64,000 nt of DNA from Allonocardiopsis opalescens. GTDB lineage: Bacteria > Actinomycetota > Actinomycetes > Streptosporangiales > Streptosporangiaceae. The notes under the pieces were generated by a model that had not been told where the DNA came from, made no database searches, and was given only the letters and a program-made list of their open reading frames with translations. The stretch is taken from contig NZ_PVZC01000006.1 in the NCBI RefSeq assembly GCF_003002095.1, forward strand, positions 1-64,000. Reading direction: 5' to 3'. Made by a program: the position numbers and the translations under genes. Below, one piece after another: positions 9,895-22,926 of the stretch (position 1 is its first letter; each line of letters begins with the position of its first letter).

Positions 9895-10160
9895 GCCAGG
9901 TCACCTCGGTTTTCTCTTGTCGTAAAGAGGCGGACGCCTGCGCAAGTTAGTAGCTCAGGGGCACCGGAGGCAACGTAAAGCGGCGTTTTACTCGACATTT
10001 CTTTACAATTATCACTCTACGTGCGCACATGACTACTTTGAGTACTAGTTCCCGGCTGGGGAGGTATAAGCAGCACGTATACGAAGGTGTGATCTGTTTC
10101 TCACCTTCCGACCCCCTCCGGCTATTCGCCGGACTCCCCCGGACGCCCCCGGAGCGAATT
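9895..10160. other. Intergenic promoter region of mihF
   Basis: No gene seen. The stretch 9965-10030 is much more AT-rich than the surroundings and includes the inverted repeat GTAAA/TTTAC with 7 bases between (9974-9990), a good place for the mihF promoter on the minus strand. I could not fix a single -35/-10 pair. Confidence 0.45.
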
Positions 10161-10212
10161 CACCGGCCCCGTATCGCCCGATTTCGGACCTTCGCAAACC
10201 ACGGGGCCGGTG
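10161..10212 (-). terminator. Terminator-like inverted repeat downstream of pyrF
   Basis: Perfect 12-bp arms (10161-10172 and 10201-10212) separated by 28 bases, just after the pyrF stop. The long loop makes it less typical than a standard intrinsic terminator. Confidence 0.45.
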
Positions 10213-10225
10213 ACCGCAAATGGGG

Positions 10226-10927
10226 CTAATGCTGCCCGACGCCGGTGCGGCGCAGCGCCGCGGCGATGTGGGCGGCCGCCGCGCCGGGGTCCTGCGCGCC
10301 GGTGATGGGCCGTCCGATGACGAGGAGGTCGGCCCCCGACCGCAGCGCCTCCTCGGGGGTGGCCACCCGGGCCTGGTCCTGGTTGGCCGAGCCGGCCGGA
10401 CGGACGCCGGGGGTGATCAGGGTGATGTCCGGGCCGACCTCCTCGCGCAGCGCGGCCGCCTCGTGCGGCGAGCAGACCAGCGCCCTGGCGCCCGCCTCCA
10501 CCGCGAGCGCGGCCAGCCGCCGCGCCACGTCGAGCGAGCGGCCCGACATGCCGACCCGTTCGAGGTCGGCGTCGCTGAGCGAGGTGAGCACGGTGACGGC
10601 CGCGATGCACACGCCGGGCGCGGCGTCCACGGCCGAGCGGATCATGGCCGGCCCGCCGACCGCGTGCACGGTGAGGAAGGCGGGCTTGAACCGGGCGACG
10701 GAGCGGGCCGCGCCCGCGACCGTGGCCGGGATGTCGTGCAGCTTGAGGTCCAGGAAGATCTGGACACGGTTGGCCCCGCGCACGCTGGCGATGGCGTCGG
10801 GTCCGTAGCGCAGGTACAGCTCCAGCCCCACTTTGACCGTGCTGACGTGCGGGGTCACCTGCGAGGCCCACCGTGCCGCGGTCTCGAGGTCGGGGGCGTC
10901 CAGAGCGACGGCGATGGGAGCGGCCAC
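10226..10927 (-). CDS. pyrF: Orotidine 5'-phosphate decarboxylase
   Basis: 233 aa; last step of UMP synthesis. The catalytic Asp-x-Lys-x-x-Asp motif reads DLKLHDIP, and the phosphate-binding segment near the C-terminus (TPGVRP ... VIGRPIT) is present. The GTG start has AAGGGA upstream. It is on the same strand as the pyrimidine operon but 210 bases downstream of pyrD, beyond a hairpin, so it may have partly independent expression. Confidence 0.96.
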   Translation of the reverse strand: MAAPIAVALDAPDLETAARWASQVTPHVSTVKVGLELYLRYGPDAIASVRGANRVQIFLDLKLHDIPATVAGAARSVARFKPAFLTVHAVGGPAMIRSAVDAAPGVCIAAVTVLTSLSDADLERVGMSGRSLDVARRLAALAVEAGARALVCSPHEAAALREEVGPDITLITPGVRPAGSANQDQARVATPEEALRSGADLLVIGRPITGAQDPGAAAAHIAAALRRTGVGQH

Positions 10928-11083
10928 GGGCTTGGGTCCCTTCGTTACGGGGTCGGGTCGGCGCGGCTCACCCGCGGTGGCGGAATGATCCCGGAGGCTG
11001 CTGGGGCCCGTTCTATCGGTGCCCGTTGTGCCGAGATCAAACCCGCTCAGCCGGGTGATTAGCGCGATATCCGCATGGTGGTC

Positions 11084-11132
11084 GGCGGCCCGCCCCCGCC
11101 GCGGCCGGCCGCGGTCCGGCGGGTGGGCCGCC
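11084..11132 (-). terminator. GC-rich hairpin between pyrD and pyrF
   Basis: A nested inverted repeat: outer 12-bp arms 11084-11095 and 11121-11132 (one wobble) around a 16-base palindrome at 11099-11114. It starts 5 bases after the pyrD stop and lacks a T-run, so it may attenuate rather than end the operon. Confidence 0.5.
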
Positions 11133-11137
11133 CGGTG

Positions 11138-12118
11138 TCAGTCGAACGCGACGGCCCGGCGCGACCTGGTCCTGATCAGGCCCGCCGCGCCCTCGGGTCG
11201 GTGCGCGAGACCGACGATATCGCCCAGTCGGGAGATCTCCCGCTCGGCGAGGCCCTCCTCGATCTCGCGCTGGATGCGCAGCGCCGCCGTGGGGTCGCGG
11301 AAGGTGGCGGTGCCCACCCCCACCGCGCTCGCCCCCGCGAGCAGCATCTCCAGCGCGTCCTGACCGGTCTGCACGCCGCCGATGCCGATGATCGGCACGT
11401 CGGGGAGGGCGGCGTGCACCCGGTAGACGCAGCGGACCGCGATCGGCCGGATGGCCGGGCCGGACAGCCCGCCGGTGGAACCGGCCAGACCTGGCCGCAG
11501 CGTGGTGGTGTCGATCACCATGCCGGGGATGGTGTTGATCATCGCGAGCAGCCCGGCGCCGGCCGACACGCAGGCGCGGGCCACCTCCACGATGTCGGCG
11601 CCGTCGGGCGCCAGCTTGGCGATCACCGGCAGGTCGGGGCGGACGGCCGCCACCACCGACGCCACCACCTCCGCCGCCGCCTCGGGCTCGGCCGCGAAGG
11701 TGCGCTCGCGCTCCGTCGCCTGCGCGCACGACAGGTTCACCTCGACGGCGCTGATGCCGGGCGCGTCGGACAGCCGGGCCGCGACCTCGGCGTACTCGCC
11801 GGTGTGGGCGCCGGCGACCGACACGATCGTGCGCGCGCCGCGCGACAGCAGCCACGGCAGGTCGCGCTGGAGGAACACGTCGACTCCGGGGCCCTGCAGG
11901 CCGATGGAGTTGAGCATGCCCGACGCCGACTCCGCCAGCCGGGGGGTGGGGCGGCCTGAGCGGGGCTGGGCCATGATGGACTTGGTCACCAGCGCGCCCA
12001 GCCGGGCGATGTCGAAGAACTGCGCCAGCTCCCGCCCCGCGCCCGCGCAGCCCGCCGCCGCCAGCACCGGGTTGGCCAGCTCCACCGGGCCCAGCCGGGC
12101 GGTGAGGTCAACACTCAC
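11138..12118 (-). CDS. pyrD: Dihydroorotate dehydrogenase, class 1B catalytic subunit
   Basis: 326 aa; oxidises dihydroorotate to orotate. The active-site base is Cys within NLSC, the hallmark of class 1 enzymes (class 2 uses Ser), and the partner pyrK lies directly upstream, so this is the NAD-linked heterotetrameric 1B type. The GTG at 12118 has GGGGAGG 6 bases upstream; longer in-frame readings run into pyrK. Substrate and FMN motifs (SIGLQGPG, NTIPGM, IGIGGVQTG) are visible. Confidence 0.95.
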   Translation of the reverse strand: MSVDLTARLGPVELANPVLAAAGCAGAGRELAQFFDIARLGALVTKSIMAQPRSGRPTPRLAESASGMLNSIGLQGPGVDVFLQRDLPWLLSRGARTIVSVAGAHTGEYAEVAARLSDAPGISAVEVNLSCAQATERERTFAAEPEAAAEVVASVVAAVRPDLPVIAKLAPDGADIVEVARACVSAGAGLLAMINTIPGMVIDTTTLRPGLAGSTGGLSGPAIRPIAVRCVYRVHAALPDVPIIGIGGVQTGQDALEMLLAGASAVGVGTATFRDPTAALRIQREIEEGLAEREISRLGDIVGLAHRPEGAAGLIRTRSRRAVAFD

Positions 12119-12146
12119 GCCGCACCTCCCCTCACTCGCAAAACCG

Positions 12147-13040
12147 CTACTGCCCGATCTCGGTGCTGGCGGAGTCGTCGGGGCGGGCCTTCCAGCCGGG
12201 CGCGCCCAGGGCGTCGAACGGGATGGTGCCGACGTCGTCGAAGCGCACCTGCTCGCCGCGGAACACCGGGCCGTCGACGCAGGAGCGCAGCATACGGGTG
12301 ACACCGTCGTCGCCGACGACCGGCAGCACGCAGGTCATGCACAGGCCGATCCCGCAGGCCATCCGCTCCTCCACCGCGACCTGCGCCGGGACGCCGTACT
12401 TGGCGGCGATGGCGGTGACGGTGCGCAGCACCGGCAGCGGCCCCACGCCGTACACCACGTCGGCGCGGGCGTCCTCGATGACCTGGGGCAGCGCGTCGGT
12501 GACCCGGCCGCGCAGGCCGAGCGAGCCGTCGCGGGTGGCGAAGGTGGCGGTCTCGCCCACCCGGCGGGCGGCCAGCGCGCCGAAGACGCGCTGCGCCCCG
12601 GCCGCCCCCAGCACGAAGTCCACCCGGCAGCCGCGGCGGCGCAGGGTGTGGGCGAGCGGGAACAGCGGCGAGGCGCCGTGGCCGTCGCCGACCAGCACGC
12701 AGTTCACCGGGTCGCGCGGCAGCGGGAAGGGGCGGCCGAGCGGGCCGGTGACGTCGAGCAGGTCGCGGGAGCGGCACTCCGACAGCCAGGAGGTGCCGCG
12801 CCCGCGCACCTCGAAGACGAACTCGACGGTGCCGCCGTAGTCGGGCTTGACGTCATGGATGAAGAAGGCCCGCCGCGCCAGCATGCTGGAGGTGTCGCCG
12901 CCGACCGCCACCGCCACGAACTGGCCGGCGCGGAAGCGCTCGGCCACCCCGGGGGCCACCACCGTGATGGCGTGGTAGGTGTCGACGCGCCGCACGGTCA
13001 GCACCGGGCTGCGCATCTGCACCGGTTTGATCGTTCTCAC
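12147..13040 (-). CDS. pyrK: Dihydroorotate dehydrogenase electron-transfer subunit
   Basis: 297 aa. FAD/[2Fe-2S] subunit that passes electrons from PyrD to NAD+. It has a ferredoxin-reductase-like FAD domain (RAGQFVAVAV), an NAD-binding region (VGDGHGASPLFPLA) and a cluster motif CGIGLCMTC plus a later Cys. GTG start. The last 30 residues extend beyond the usual end. It is placed between carB and pyrD, all on one strand. Confidence 0.93.
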   Translation of the reverse strand: MRTIKPVQMRSPVLTVRRVDTYHAITVVAPGVAERFRAGQFVAVAVGGDTSSMLARRAFFIHDVKPDYGGTVEFVFEVRGRGTSWLSECRSRDLLDVTGPLGRPFPLPRDPVNCVLVGDGHGASPLFPLAHTLRRRGCRVDFVLGAAGAQRVFGALAARRVGETATFATRDGSLGLRGRVTDALPQVIEDARADVVYGVGPLPVLRTVTAIAAKYGVPAQVAVEERMACGIGLCMTCVLPVVGDDGVTRMLRSCVDGPVFRGEQVRFDDVGTIPFDALGAPGWKARPDDSASTEIGQ

Positions 13041-13078
13041 GGCTCACCCTGGCGGCTGATACGGGACATCCCCCGACA

Positions 13079-16373
<3,295 letters not shown>

Positions 16374-16387
<14 letters not shown>

Positions 16388-17582
16388 GGACGGTGCCGCC
16401 TTCCTGGACGCCCTTGGGGCCGGACCGCTCCATCAGGGTGACGAACGCGTCGAAAAGCTCGGCGGCGTCGTGCGGTCCGGCGGCGGCCTCGGGGTGGTAC
16501 TGGACGCTGAACGCGGGCCGGTCGAGCAGCCGCAGGCCCTCGACCACGCCGTCGTTGAGGTCGACGTGGCTGACCTCGGCCCACCCGTAGGGGGTGTCGA
16601 AGGGCCCGTCGAGGGGCGCGTCCACCGCGAAGCCGTGGTTGTGGCTGGTGATGTGGACCCGTCCGGTCCTGCGGTCCTGGACGGGCTGGTTCACGCCGCG
16701 GTGGCCGAAGCGGAGCTTGTAGGTGCCCAGCGACAGCGCGCGGCCGAGGATCTGGTTGCCGAAGCAGATGCCGAAGACCGGGCGGCCGGCCGCCAGCACG
16801 CCGCGCATCGCGGCGACCGGCCCCTCGGCGGTGGCGGGGTCGCCGGGGCCGTTGCTGAAGAAGACGCCGTCGGGGTCCAGGGCGAGGATGTCGGCGGCGG
16901 TGGCGCTCGCGGGCAGCACGTGCACCTCGCAGCCGCGCTCGGCCAGCCGCTGCGGGGTCATCGCCTTGATGCCGAGGTCGACGGCGGCCACCCGCAGCCG
17001 GGCCGGGGCGCCGCCGGGCGGGGCCACCACGTAGGGCTCGGCGGTGGTGACCTCGGCGGCGAGTTCGGCGCCGGCCATCGCCGGGCTGGTGCGGACCCGT
17101 GCCAGCAGGGTCTCGGGGTCGGTGCCGACGGTGCTGATGGCGGCGCGCATCGCGCCGCGCTCGCGCAGGTGGCGGGTGAGGGCGCGGGTGCCGCGGATGG
17201 CCAGCCCGACCACGCCCTGCCGCTGGAGCTCGGCGTCCAGGCTGCGGGTGGAGCGCCAGTTGGACGGCACCCGCGCGGGCTCGCGCACCACGTAGCCGGC
17301 CACCCAGATCCGGCCGGACTCCGGGTCGTCGTCGTTGACGCCGGTGTTGCCGATGTGGGGGGCGGTCATCGCCACGATCTGGCGGTGGTAGGAGGGGTCG
17401 GTCAGCGTCTCCTGGTAGCCGGTCATCGCGGTGTTGAAGACCATCTCGCCGAAGGTCTCCCCCACCGCGCCGAAGGCGCGGCCGTGGAAGGTGCGGCCGT
17501 CCTCCAGGACCAGGATGCCCTCTACGGCCGGGGCGATCACGCGGCCCGTCGCAGCGGGCCGCTGTTCATCAGCGGTGCTCAT
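16374..17582 (-). CDS. carA: Carbamoyl-phosphate synthase small subunit
   Basis: 402 aa. Glutamine amidotransferase subunit of CarAB. The N-terminal CPSase domain ([28 protein letters not shown]) is followed by the class I GATase with the nucleophile in FGICFGNQ and the His-Glu pair in QYHPEA. The ATG overlaps the pyrC stop (ATGA at 17579-17582). Confidence 0.97.
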
Positions 17583-18928
17583 ACCAGTTTCCCGTCCAGT
17601 ACGGTCGGCCGGCCGCGCAGGAGGGTGGCGACGACGCGGCCGGGCAGTTCGATGCCCAGGTAGGGCGTGTTGCGGCTCTTGGAGGCGAAGGACCGGGGGT
17701 CGACGCGGCCGCGCGGCGCGGGGTCGTACAGGGTGAGGTTGGCGGGCTCGCCGGGCTCCAGCGGGCGGCCCTGGGTGGCCAGCCGGCCGATGCGCGCGGG
17801 CGCGGCCGACATGCGCTCGGCCACCCCGGCCCAGTCGAGCAGGCCGGTCTCGACCATGGTGAGGTGCACGACGGACAGCGCGGTCTCCAGGCCGACCATG
17901 CCCATGGCGGCGTAGGACCACTCCGACTCCTTGGCCTCCACCGGGTGCGGGGCGTGGTCGGTGGCGACGCAGTCGATGGTGCCGTCGGCCAGCCCGGCGC
18001 GCAGGGCGTGGACGTCCTCGGCGGTGCGCAGCGGCGGGTTCACCTTGTAGGCGGGGTCGTAGTGCTGCACCAGGTCGTCGGTGAGCAGCAGGTGGTGCGG
18101 GGTGACCTCGGCGGTCACCTGGGTGCCGCGGCTCTTGGCCCAGCGCAGGATCTCCACCGAGCCGGCGGTGGAGACGTGGCAGACGTGCAGCCGGGAGCCG
18201 ACGTGCGCGGCGAGCAGGCAGTCGCGGGCGATGATCGCCTCCTCGGCCACCGCGGGCCAGCCCGCCAGGCCGAGGCGGGCCGAGACGGCGCCCTCGTTCA
18301 TCTGGGCGCCCTCGGTGAGCCGCGGCTCCTGGGCGTGCTGGGCGATGACGCCGTCGAAGGCCTTGACGTACTCCAGGGCGCGGCGCATCAGCAGGGCGTC
18401 GGACACGCAGTGGCCGTCGTCGGAGAAGACCCGCACCCGGGCCTTGGAGTCGGCCATCGCGCCCAGTTCGGCCAGCCGGCTGCCGGCGATGCCCTGGGTG
18501 ACGGCGCCGACCGGCCACACGTCGCAGTGGCCGGCCTCCTGGCCGAGCCGCCAGACCTGCTCGACCACGCCCGCGGTGTCGGCGACGGGGTCGGTGTTGG
18601 CCATGGCGTGCACGGCGGTGAAGCCGCCGCGGGCGGCGGCGCGGGTGCCGCTGGCCACCGTCTCGGCGTCCTCGCGGCCGGGCTCGCGCAGGTGGGTGTG
18701 CAGGTCGACCAGGCCGGGCAGCGCGATCAGGCCGCTGCCGTCGACGCGCACGGCGCCGGCGGCCGGGCCGGCGTCGGAGACCTCGGCGATCCGGCCGTCC
18801 TCGACCGCGATGTTGGCGGTGCGCAGCGCGCCGCCGGGCCCGGGCAGCGCTGCGCCCGCGATGTGCAGCCGGCGCGGGCGGCCGCCGCCGGCCGCCGCGC
18901 CCGTCTCCGTCGTCACGGTGTGGGTCAC
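17579..18928 (-). CDS. pyrC: Dihydroorotase
   Basis: 449 aa; cyclises carbamoyl-aspartate to dihydroorotate. Metal-binding [10 protein letters not shown], the carboxylated-Lys region, HVCHVST and ATDHAPH are present (type I dihydroorotase). I chose the GTG at 18928: it has GGGGGAGGAG a few bases upstream and overlaps the pyrB stop (GTGA). The first 25 residues are a Thr/Ala/Gly-rich leader. Confidence 0.97.
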   Translation of the reverse strand: MTHTVTTETGAAAGGGRPRRLHIAGAALPGPGGALRTANIAVEDGRIAEVSDAGPAAGAVRVDGSGLIALPGLVDLHTHLREPGREDAETVASGTRAAARGGFTAVHAMANTDPVADTAGVVEQVWRLGQEAGHCDVWPVGAVTQGIAGSRLAELGAMADSKARVRVFSDDGHCVSDALLMRRALEYVKAFDGVIAQHAQEPRLTEGAQMNEGAVSARLGLAGWPAVAEEAIIARDCLLAAHVGSRLHVCHVSTAGSVEILRWAKSRGTQVTAEVTPHHLLLTDDLVQHYDPAYKVNPPLRTAEDVHALRAGLADGTIDCVATDHAPHPVEAKESEWSYAAMGMVGLETALSVVHLTMVETGLLDWAGVAERMSAAPARIGRLATQGRPLEPGEPANLTLYDPAPRGRVDPRSFASKSRNTPYLGIELPGRVVATLLRGRPTVLDGKLV

Positions 18929-19859
18929 CGCTCTCCTCCCCCGAGTGCCGGTTCCGATCCGCCCAGCAGCAGGTACAGGACGGCCATGCGCACGCTGACG
19001 CCGTTGGCGACCTGCTCGACGATGGTCGACCTGGGCGAGTCGGCCACCTCCGCGGCGATCTCCATGCCCCGGTTCATCGGGCCGGGGTGCATCACGATGG
19101 CGTCGTCGGGCAGCCGCGCCATCCGCTCGGCGTCCAGGCCGTAGCGGCGGCTGTACTCGCGTGCGCTGGGGAAGTACGCCGCCTGCATGCGCTCGCGCTG
19201 CACCCGCAGCATCATCACGACGTCGCTCTTGGGCAGCGCGGAGTCGAGGTCGTAGGCGACCTCGCACGGCCAGGTCTCGACCGCCACCGGCAGCAGGGTG
19301 GGCGGCGCGACCAGGGTGACCTGGGCGCCGAGGGTGTGCAGCAGGGCGACGTTGGAGCGGGCCACCCGGCTGTGCAGCACGTCGCCGACGATGGTGACCC
19401 GCAGGTCGGCCAGCCGGCCGAGTCTGCGGCGCATCGTGAAGGCGTCCAGCAGCGCCTGGGTGGGGTGCTCGTGGGTGCCGTCGCCCGCGTTGATCACGCT
19501 GCCGCGGACCCACTCGGCCAGCCGGTAGGGGGCGCCCGAGGCGTTGTGCCGGATCACCACGCCGTCGGCGCCCATGGCCTCCAGGGTGAGCGCGGTGTCC
19601 TTCAGGCTCTCGCCCTTGGACACGCTCGACCCCTTGACGGCGAAGTTCAGCACGTCGGCGGAGAGCCGCTTGGCGGCGGCCTCGAAGGAGATGCGGGTGC
19701 GGGTGGAGTCCTCGAAGAAGAGGTTCACCACGGTGCGCCCGCGCAGGGTGGGCAGCTTCTTGACCGAGCGGTCGCCGACCTGCGCCAGCTCCTCGGCGGT
19801 GTCCAGGATGAGCACGGCGTCGGAGTGGGAGAGGTCCGCGGCCGAGATGAGGTGCAGCA

Positions 19860-19860
<1 letters not shown>
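18925..19860 (-). CDS. pyrB: Aspartate carbamoyltransferase catalytic subunit
   Basis: 311 aa, the usual length of the catalytic chain. Carbamoyl-phosphate motif EDSTRTR, the [10 protein letters not shown] loop, and the aspartate-binding HPGPMNRG are visible. The ATG overlaps the pyrR stop (ATGA). No pyrI regulatory chain is present, as expected for actinomycetes. Confidence 0.97.
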
Positions 19861-20765
<905 letters not shown>

Positions 20766-20881
20766 CTATGCAAGGGATTCCAACATCGGCGCCGGACCGT
20801 AATGTCGGAAACGTGGTCGTTCGCGGCCCGTATCCGGGGCGCGCATAAGGACACCGATTGGACCCGTTTTTGACATTGAGC

Positions 20882-20922
20882 TTGACCTGGGGGCGCTACC
20901 GTTTTACCGTCACTGTCCGTAA
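20882..20922 (+). promoter_or_regulatory. bldD promoter with BldD-box-like site at the start region
   Basis: TTGACC (20882-20887), a 17-base spacer and TACCGT (20905-20910) form a plausible vegetative promoter. Immediately after, 20910-20922 has perfect outer half-sites TcAC...GTaA of the BldD box with a poorer centre. BldD autorepression is known in Streptomyces. A TTGACA at 20870 is an alternative -35. Confidence 0.4.
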
Positions 20923-20993
20923 CCAAACCAGGCGAGGCGACCGGGGGCCACCCGCCTGTGCGGAAGATTCGAAACAGGCCGGGAGCCGAGACC

Positions 20994-21488
20994 ATGCCAT
21001 CCGAATACGCGAAATCGCTCGGGGCGCGCCTGCGCGCCATCCGCACCCAGCAGGGGCTGTCCCTCCACGGGGTCGAGGAGAAGTCGCACGGCCGCTGGAA
21101 GGCGGTCGTGGTGGGCTCGTACGAGCGCGGCGACCGCGCCGTCACGGTGCAGAAGCTCGCCGAACTGGCCGACTTCTACGGGGTGCCCGTGTCCGAGCTG
21201 CTGCCCGGCGGGGTGACGCCGAGCCCGCTCGGCCCCACGCCGAAGCTGGTCATCGACCTTGAGCGCATGCAGCAGCTGCCCAAGGAGAAGGCCGGGCCGC
21301 TGGCGCGCTACGTGGCGACCATCCAGAGCCAGCGCGGCGACTACAACGGCAAGGTGCTGTCCATCCGCCAGGAGGACCTGCGCTCGCTCGCCGTCATCTA
21401 CGACAAGTCGCCCAGCGACCTCACCGAGGAGCTGATCGGCTGGGGCGTGCTCGACCCGGAGGCGCGGCGCGCCGTCGACTCCTTCTGA
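20994..21488 (+). CDS. bldD: Developmental regulator BldD
   Basis: 164 aa. The N-terminal XRE-type helix-turn-helix (about residues 6-65, TQQGLSLHGVEEKSHGRWKAV) binds DNA. The C-terminal domain keeps the cyclic-di-GMP signature RGD-x8-RQED. BldD with c-di-GMP represses sporulation genes during vegetative growth in filamentous actinomycetes. The ATG at 20994 matches the length of known BldD; an in-frame start 12 codons upstream is less likely. It stands opposite the pyr operon. Confidence 0.97.
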   Translation: MPSEYAKSLGARLRAIRTQQGLSLHGVEEKSHGRWKAVVVGSYERGDRAVTVQKLAELADFYGVPVSELLPGGVTPSPLGPTPKLVIDLERMQQLPKEKAGPLARYVATIQSQRGDYNGKVLSIRQEDLRSLAVIYDKSPSDLTEELIGWGVLDPEARRAVDSF

Positions 21489-21534
21489 CGGCGGCCGGCC
21501 GCGCCCCCGCGGCGGCCGACGGCTCGGAGCCGGA

Positions 21535-21572
21535 CCCGGCCAGGCGGCACGCTTCCCCGTCACCTGGCCGGG
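21535..21572. terminator. Inverted repeat between convergent bldD and HEPN gene
   Basis: 10-bp arms CCCGGCCAGG (21535-21544) and CCTGGCCGGG (21563-21572) with an 18-base gap, placed just past both stops; probably bidirectional. Confidence 0.45.
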
Positions 21573-21575
21573 CCG

Positions 21576-22040
21576 TCACGGCCTGCGCCGCTCCAGCGGC
21601 AGCACCGGCTGCCCGGGCAGGCCCAGCGTGGTCTCGACCAGCGCCAGGAAGGTCTGGGCGTCCTCCATCAGGGCATCGGCGTCGGCCTCCGCGACGGCCT
21701 GGCCCGCCTCGGCCGCGGCCCGCTTGTCGGCGCCGCCGGCGAAGAAGGCCGCCCAGCCGTTGAGCTCGGGCGCCGCCTCGCTCAGCAGCTCCCACGCACT
21801 GCGCACCCGGCGCCGGCCCGTGCCGGTGAGCGGATGGCTGCGCGCCGCCACCACGGTGGCGGCCGCGCGCAGCGCGGCGAGGTGGGCCTCGACGTAGCGC
21901 AGTCCCGGGGTGGGCGCGTCGATCGCCTCCAGGAGGTGGCGGCGGGCGTCGGAGAGGATGGCGAGCACCGATGGCGACAGCTTCGGCTGGTCGCTGACGG
22001 TCGAGAGAGTGGGGTCGGATCCGGTCGGCGCGTCGTTCAT
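21576..22040 (-). CDS. SAV_6107-family HEPN-domain protein
   Basis: 154 aa, ATG with AAGGAGG upstream. An all-helical protein of the SAV_6107 HEPN type; the core runs from about residue 25 (ILSDARRHLLEAI) to 140. HEPN domains are often RNases, but a clear catalytic Rx4-6H is not obvious here, so activity is uncertain. In other actinomycetes the family tends to lie near translesion polymerase genes. Here two LexA/SOS-like boxes lie upstream (22213 and 22273), suggesting DNA-damage control, and its leader holds a perfect 14-bp hairpin. Confidence 0.75.
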   Translation of the reverse strand: MNDAPTGSDPTLSTVSDQPKLSPSVLAILSDARRHLLEAIDAPTPGLRYVEAHLAALRAAATVVAARSHPLTGTGRRRVRSAWELLSEAAPELNGWAAFFAGGADKRAAAEAGQAVAEADADALMEDAQTFLALVETTLGLPGQPVLPLERRRP

Positions 22041-22075
22041 GGTGTCGGCCTCCTTGCCTCGGAGAGACGCGGCCC

Positions 22076-22111
22076 GGTTGGGCGGGAGGCTTCCCCTCCT
22101 CCCGCCCAACC
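22076..22111 (-). promoter_or_regulatory. Perfect 14-bp hairpin in the HEPN gene leader
   Basis: Arms 22076-22089 and 22098-22111 match without mismatch around an 8-base loop. It lies between the SOS-like boxes and the start codon, so it would sit in the 5' untranslated region and could attenuate transcription. No T-run follows. Confidence 0.5.
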
Positions 22112-22212
22112 GCCCGTGCGAGGGACCTCCCGGGGGCACGAGAGAAGCGGTCCCACGCAGACCGGCACGCTGCCCCTGACCGCAGCGACCGGCACGGTTG
22201 ACATCCACACAA

Positions 22213-22228
22213 TCGAACGTGCGTTCGA
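22213..22228. promoter_or_regulatory. LexA/SOS box
   Basis: TCGAAC-GTGC-GTTCGA, a perfect match to the actinobacterial LexA palindrome TCGAAC-N4-GTTCGA, between the divergent HEPN and YbaK-like genes. Confidence 0.75.
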
Positions 22229-22272
22229 CTCGACTCCAGTAAACCCGGCACCGCGGGCCGAGTCAAGGAGTT

Positions 22273-22288
22273 TCGAATCCCTGTTCGA
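22273..22288. promoter_or_regulatory. Second LexA/SOS-like box
   Basis: TCGAAT-CCCT-GTTCGA, one base off the palindrome, 60 bases from the first box. Two sites suggest cooperative repression. Confidence 0.55.
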
Positions 22289-22351
22289 TGCGTGCATGGC
22301 CTCACGGTAAGCCGGGGCTCTGACACTCGCGGGCTTCGCTAGCATTCGGCC

Positions 22352-22867
22352 ATGCACCCACGCGTGGAGAAGGTCGCCGCCCGGCTGCGCGAGCTGTCCG
22401 TCGAAGGGGCCGTGCGCGAACTGCCCGAGCCCGCGCCGTCCGCGGCCACCGCCGCCGCCCAGCTCGGCTGCGAGGTCGGTGCGATCGCCAACAGCCTGCT
22501 GTTCGCCTCGGTCGCCGCCGAGGGCGCCGAGCCGCGCCCGCTGCTCGTCCTCACCAGCGGCGCACACCGCGTCGACACCGCCCACGTCGCGGCCCTGATC
22601 GGCGCCGCCGCCGTCCGCCGCGCCGACCCCGACTTCGTCCGCGCCGCCACCGGCCAGCCCATCGGCGGCGTCGCCCCCGTCGGCCACCCCTCCCCCGTGC
22701 GGACCCTGGTCGACACCTGGCTGGCCCGCCACCCCGTCGTCTGGGCCGCCGCCGGCCACCCGCACACCGTCTTCCCGACCAGCTTCGCCGAACTGGTCCG
22801 CATCACCGGCGGCGAAGCGGTCGACGTGGTGCCCGGTCCCGACGAAGGCGGCGAAGCGCGCCGCTAG
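22352..22867 (+). CDS. YbaK/EbsC-family protein (aminoacyl-tRNA deacylase-like)
   Basis: 171 aa. YbaK/ProX fold: the family removes wrongly attached amino acids from tRNA. The conserved lysine near the start of family members is replaced by a more neutral stretch (GAIANSLLF), while GGVAPVGH and the C-terminal VWAAAGHPHTVF are typical. A TAGCAT hexamer ends 6 bases before the ATG, suggesting a leaderless message. It lies just downstream of the second SOS-like box. Confidence 0.85.
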   Translation: MHPRVEKVAARLRELSVEGAVRELPEPAPSAATAAAQLGCEVGAIANSLLFASVAAEGAEPRPLLVLTSGAHRVDTAHVAALIGAAAVRRADPDFVRAATGQPIGGVAPVGHPSPVRTLVDTWLARHPVVWAAAGHPHTVFPTSFAELVRITGGEAVDVVPGPDEGGEARR

Positions 22868-22926
22868 CACCGGCCGGCCCGGCCGAGACGGTGCGATCCC
22901 GTCCCGGCACGCACCACAATGAACGC

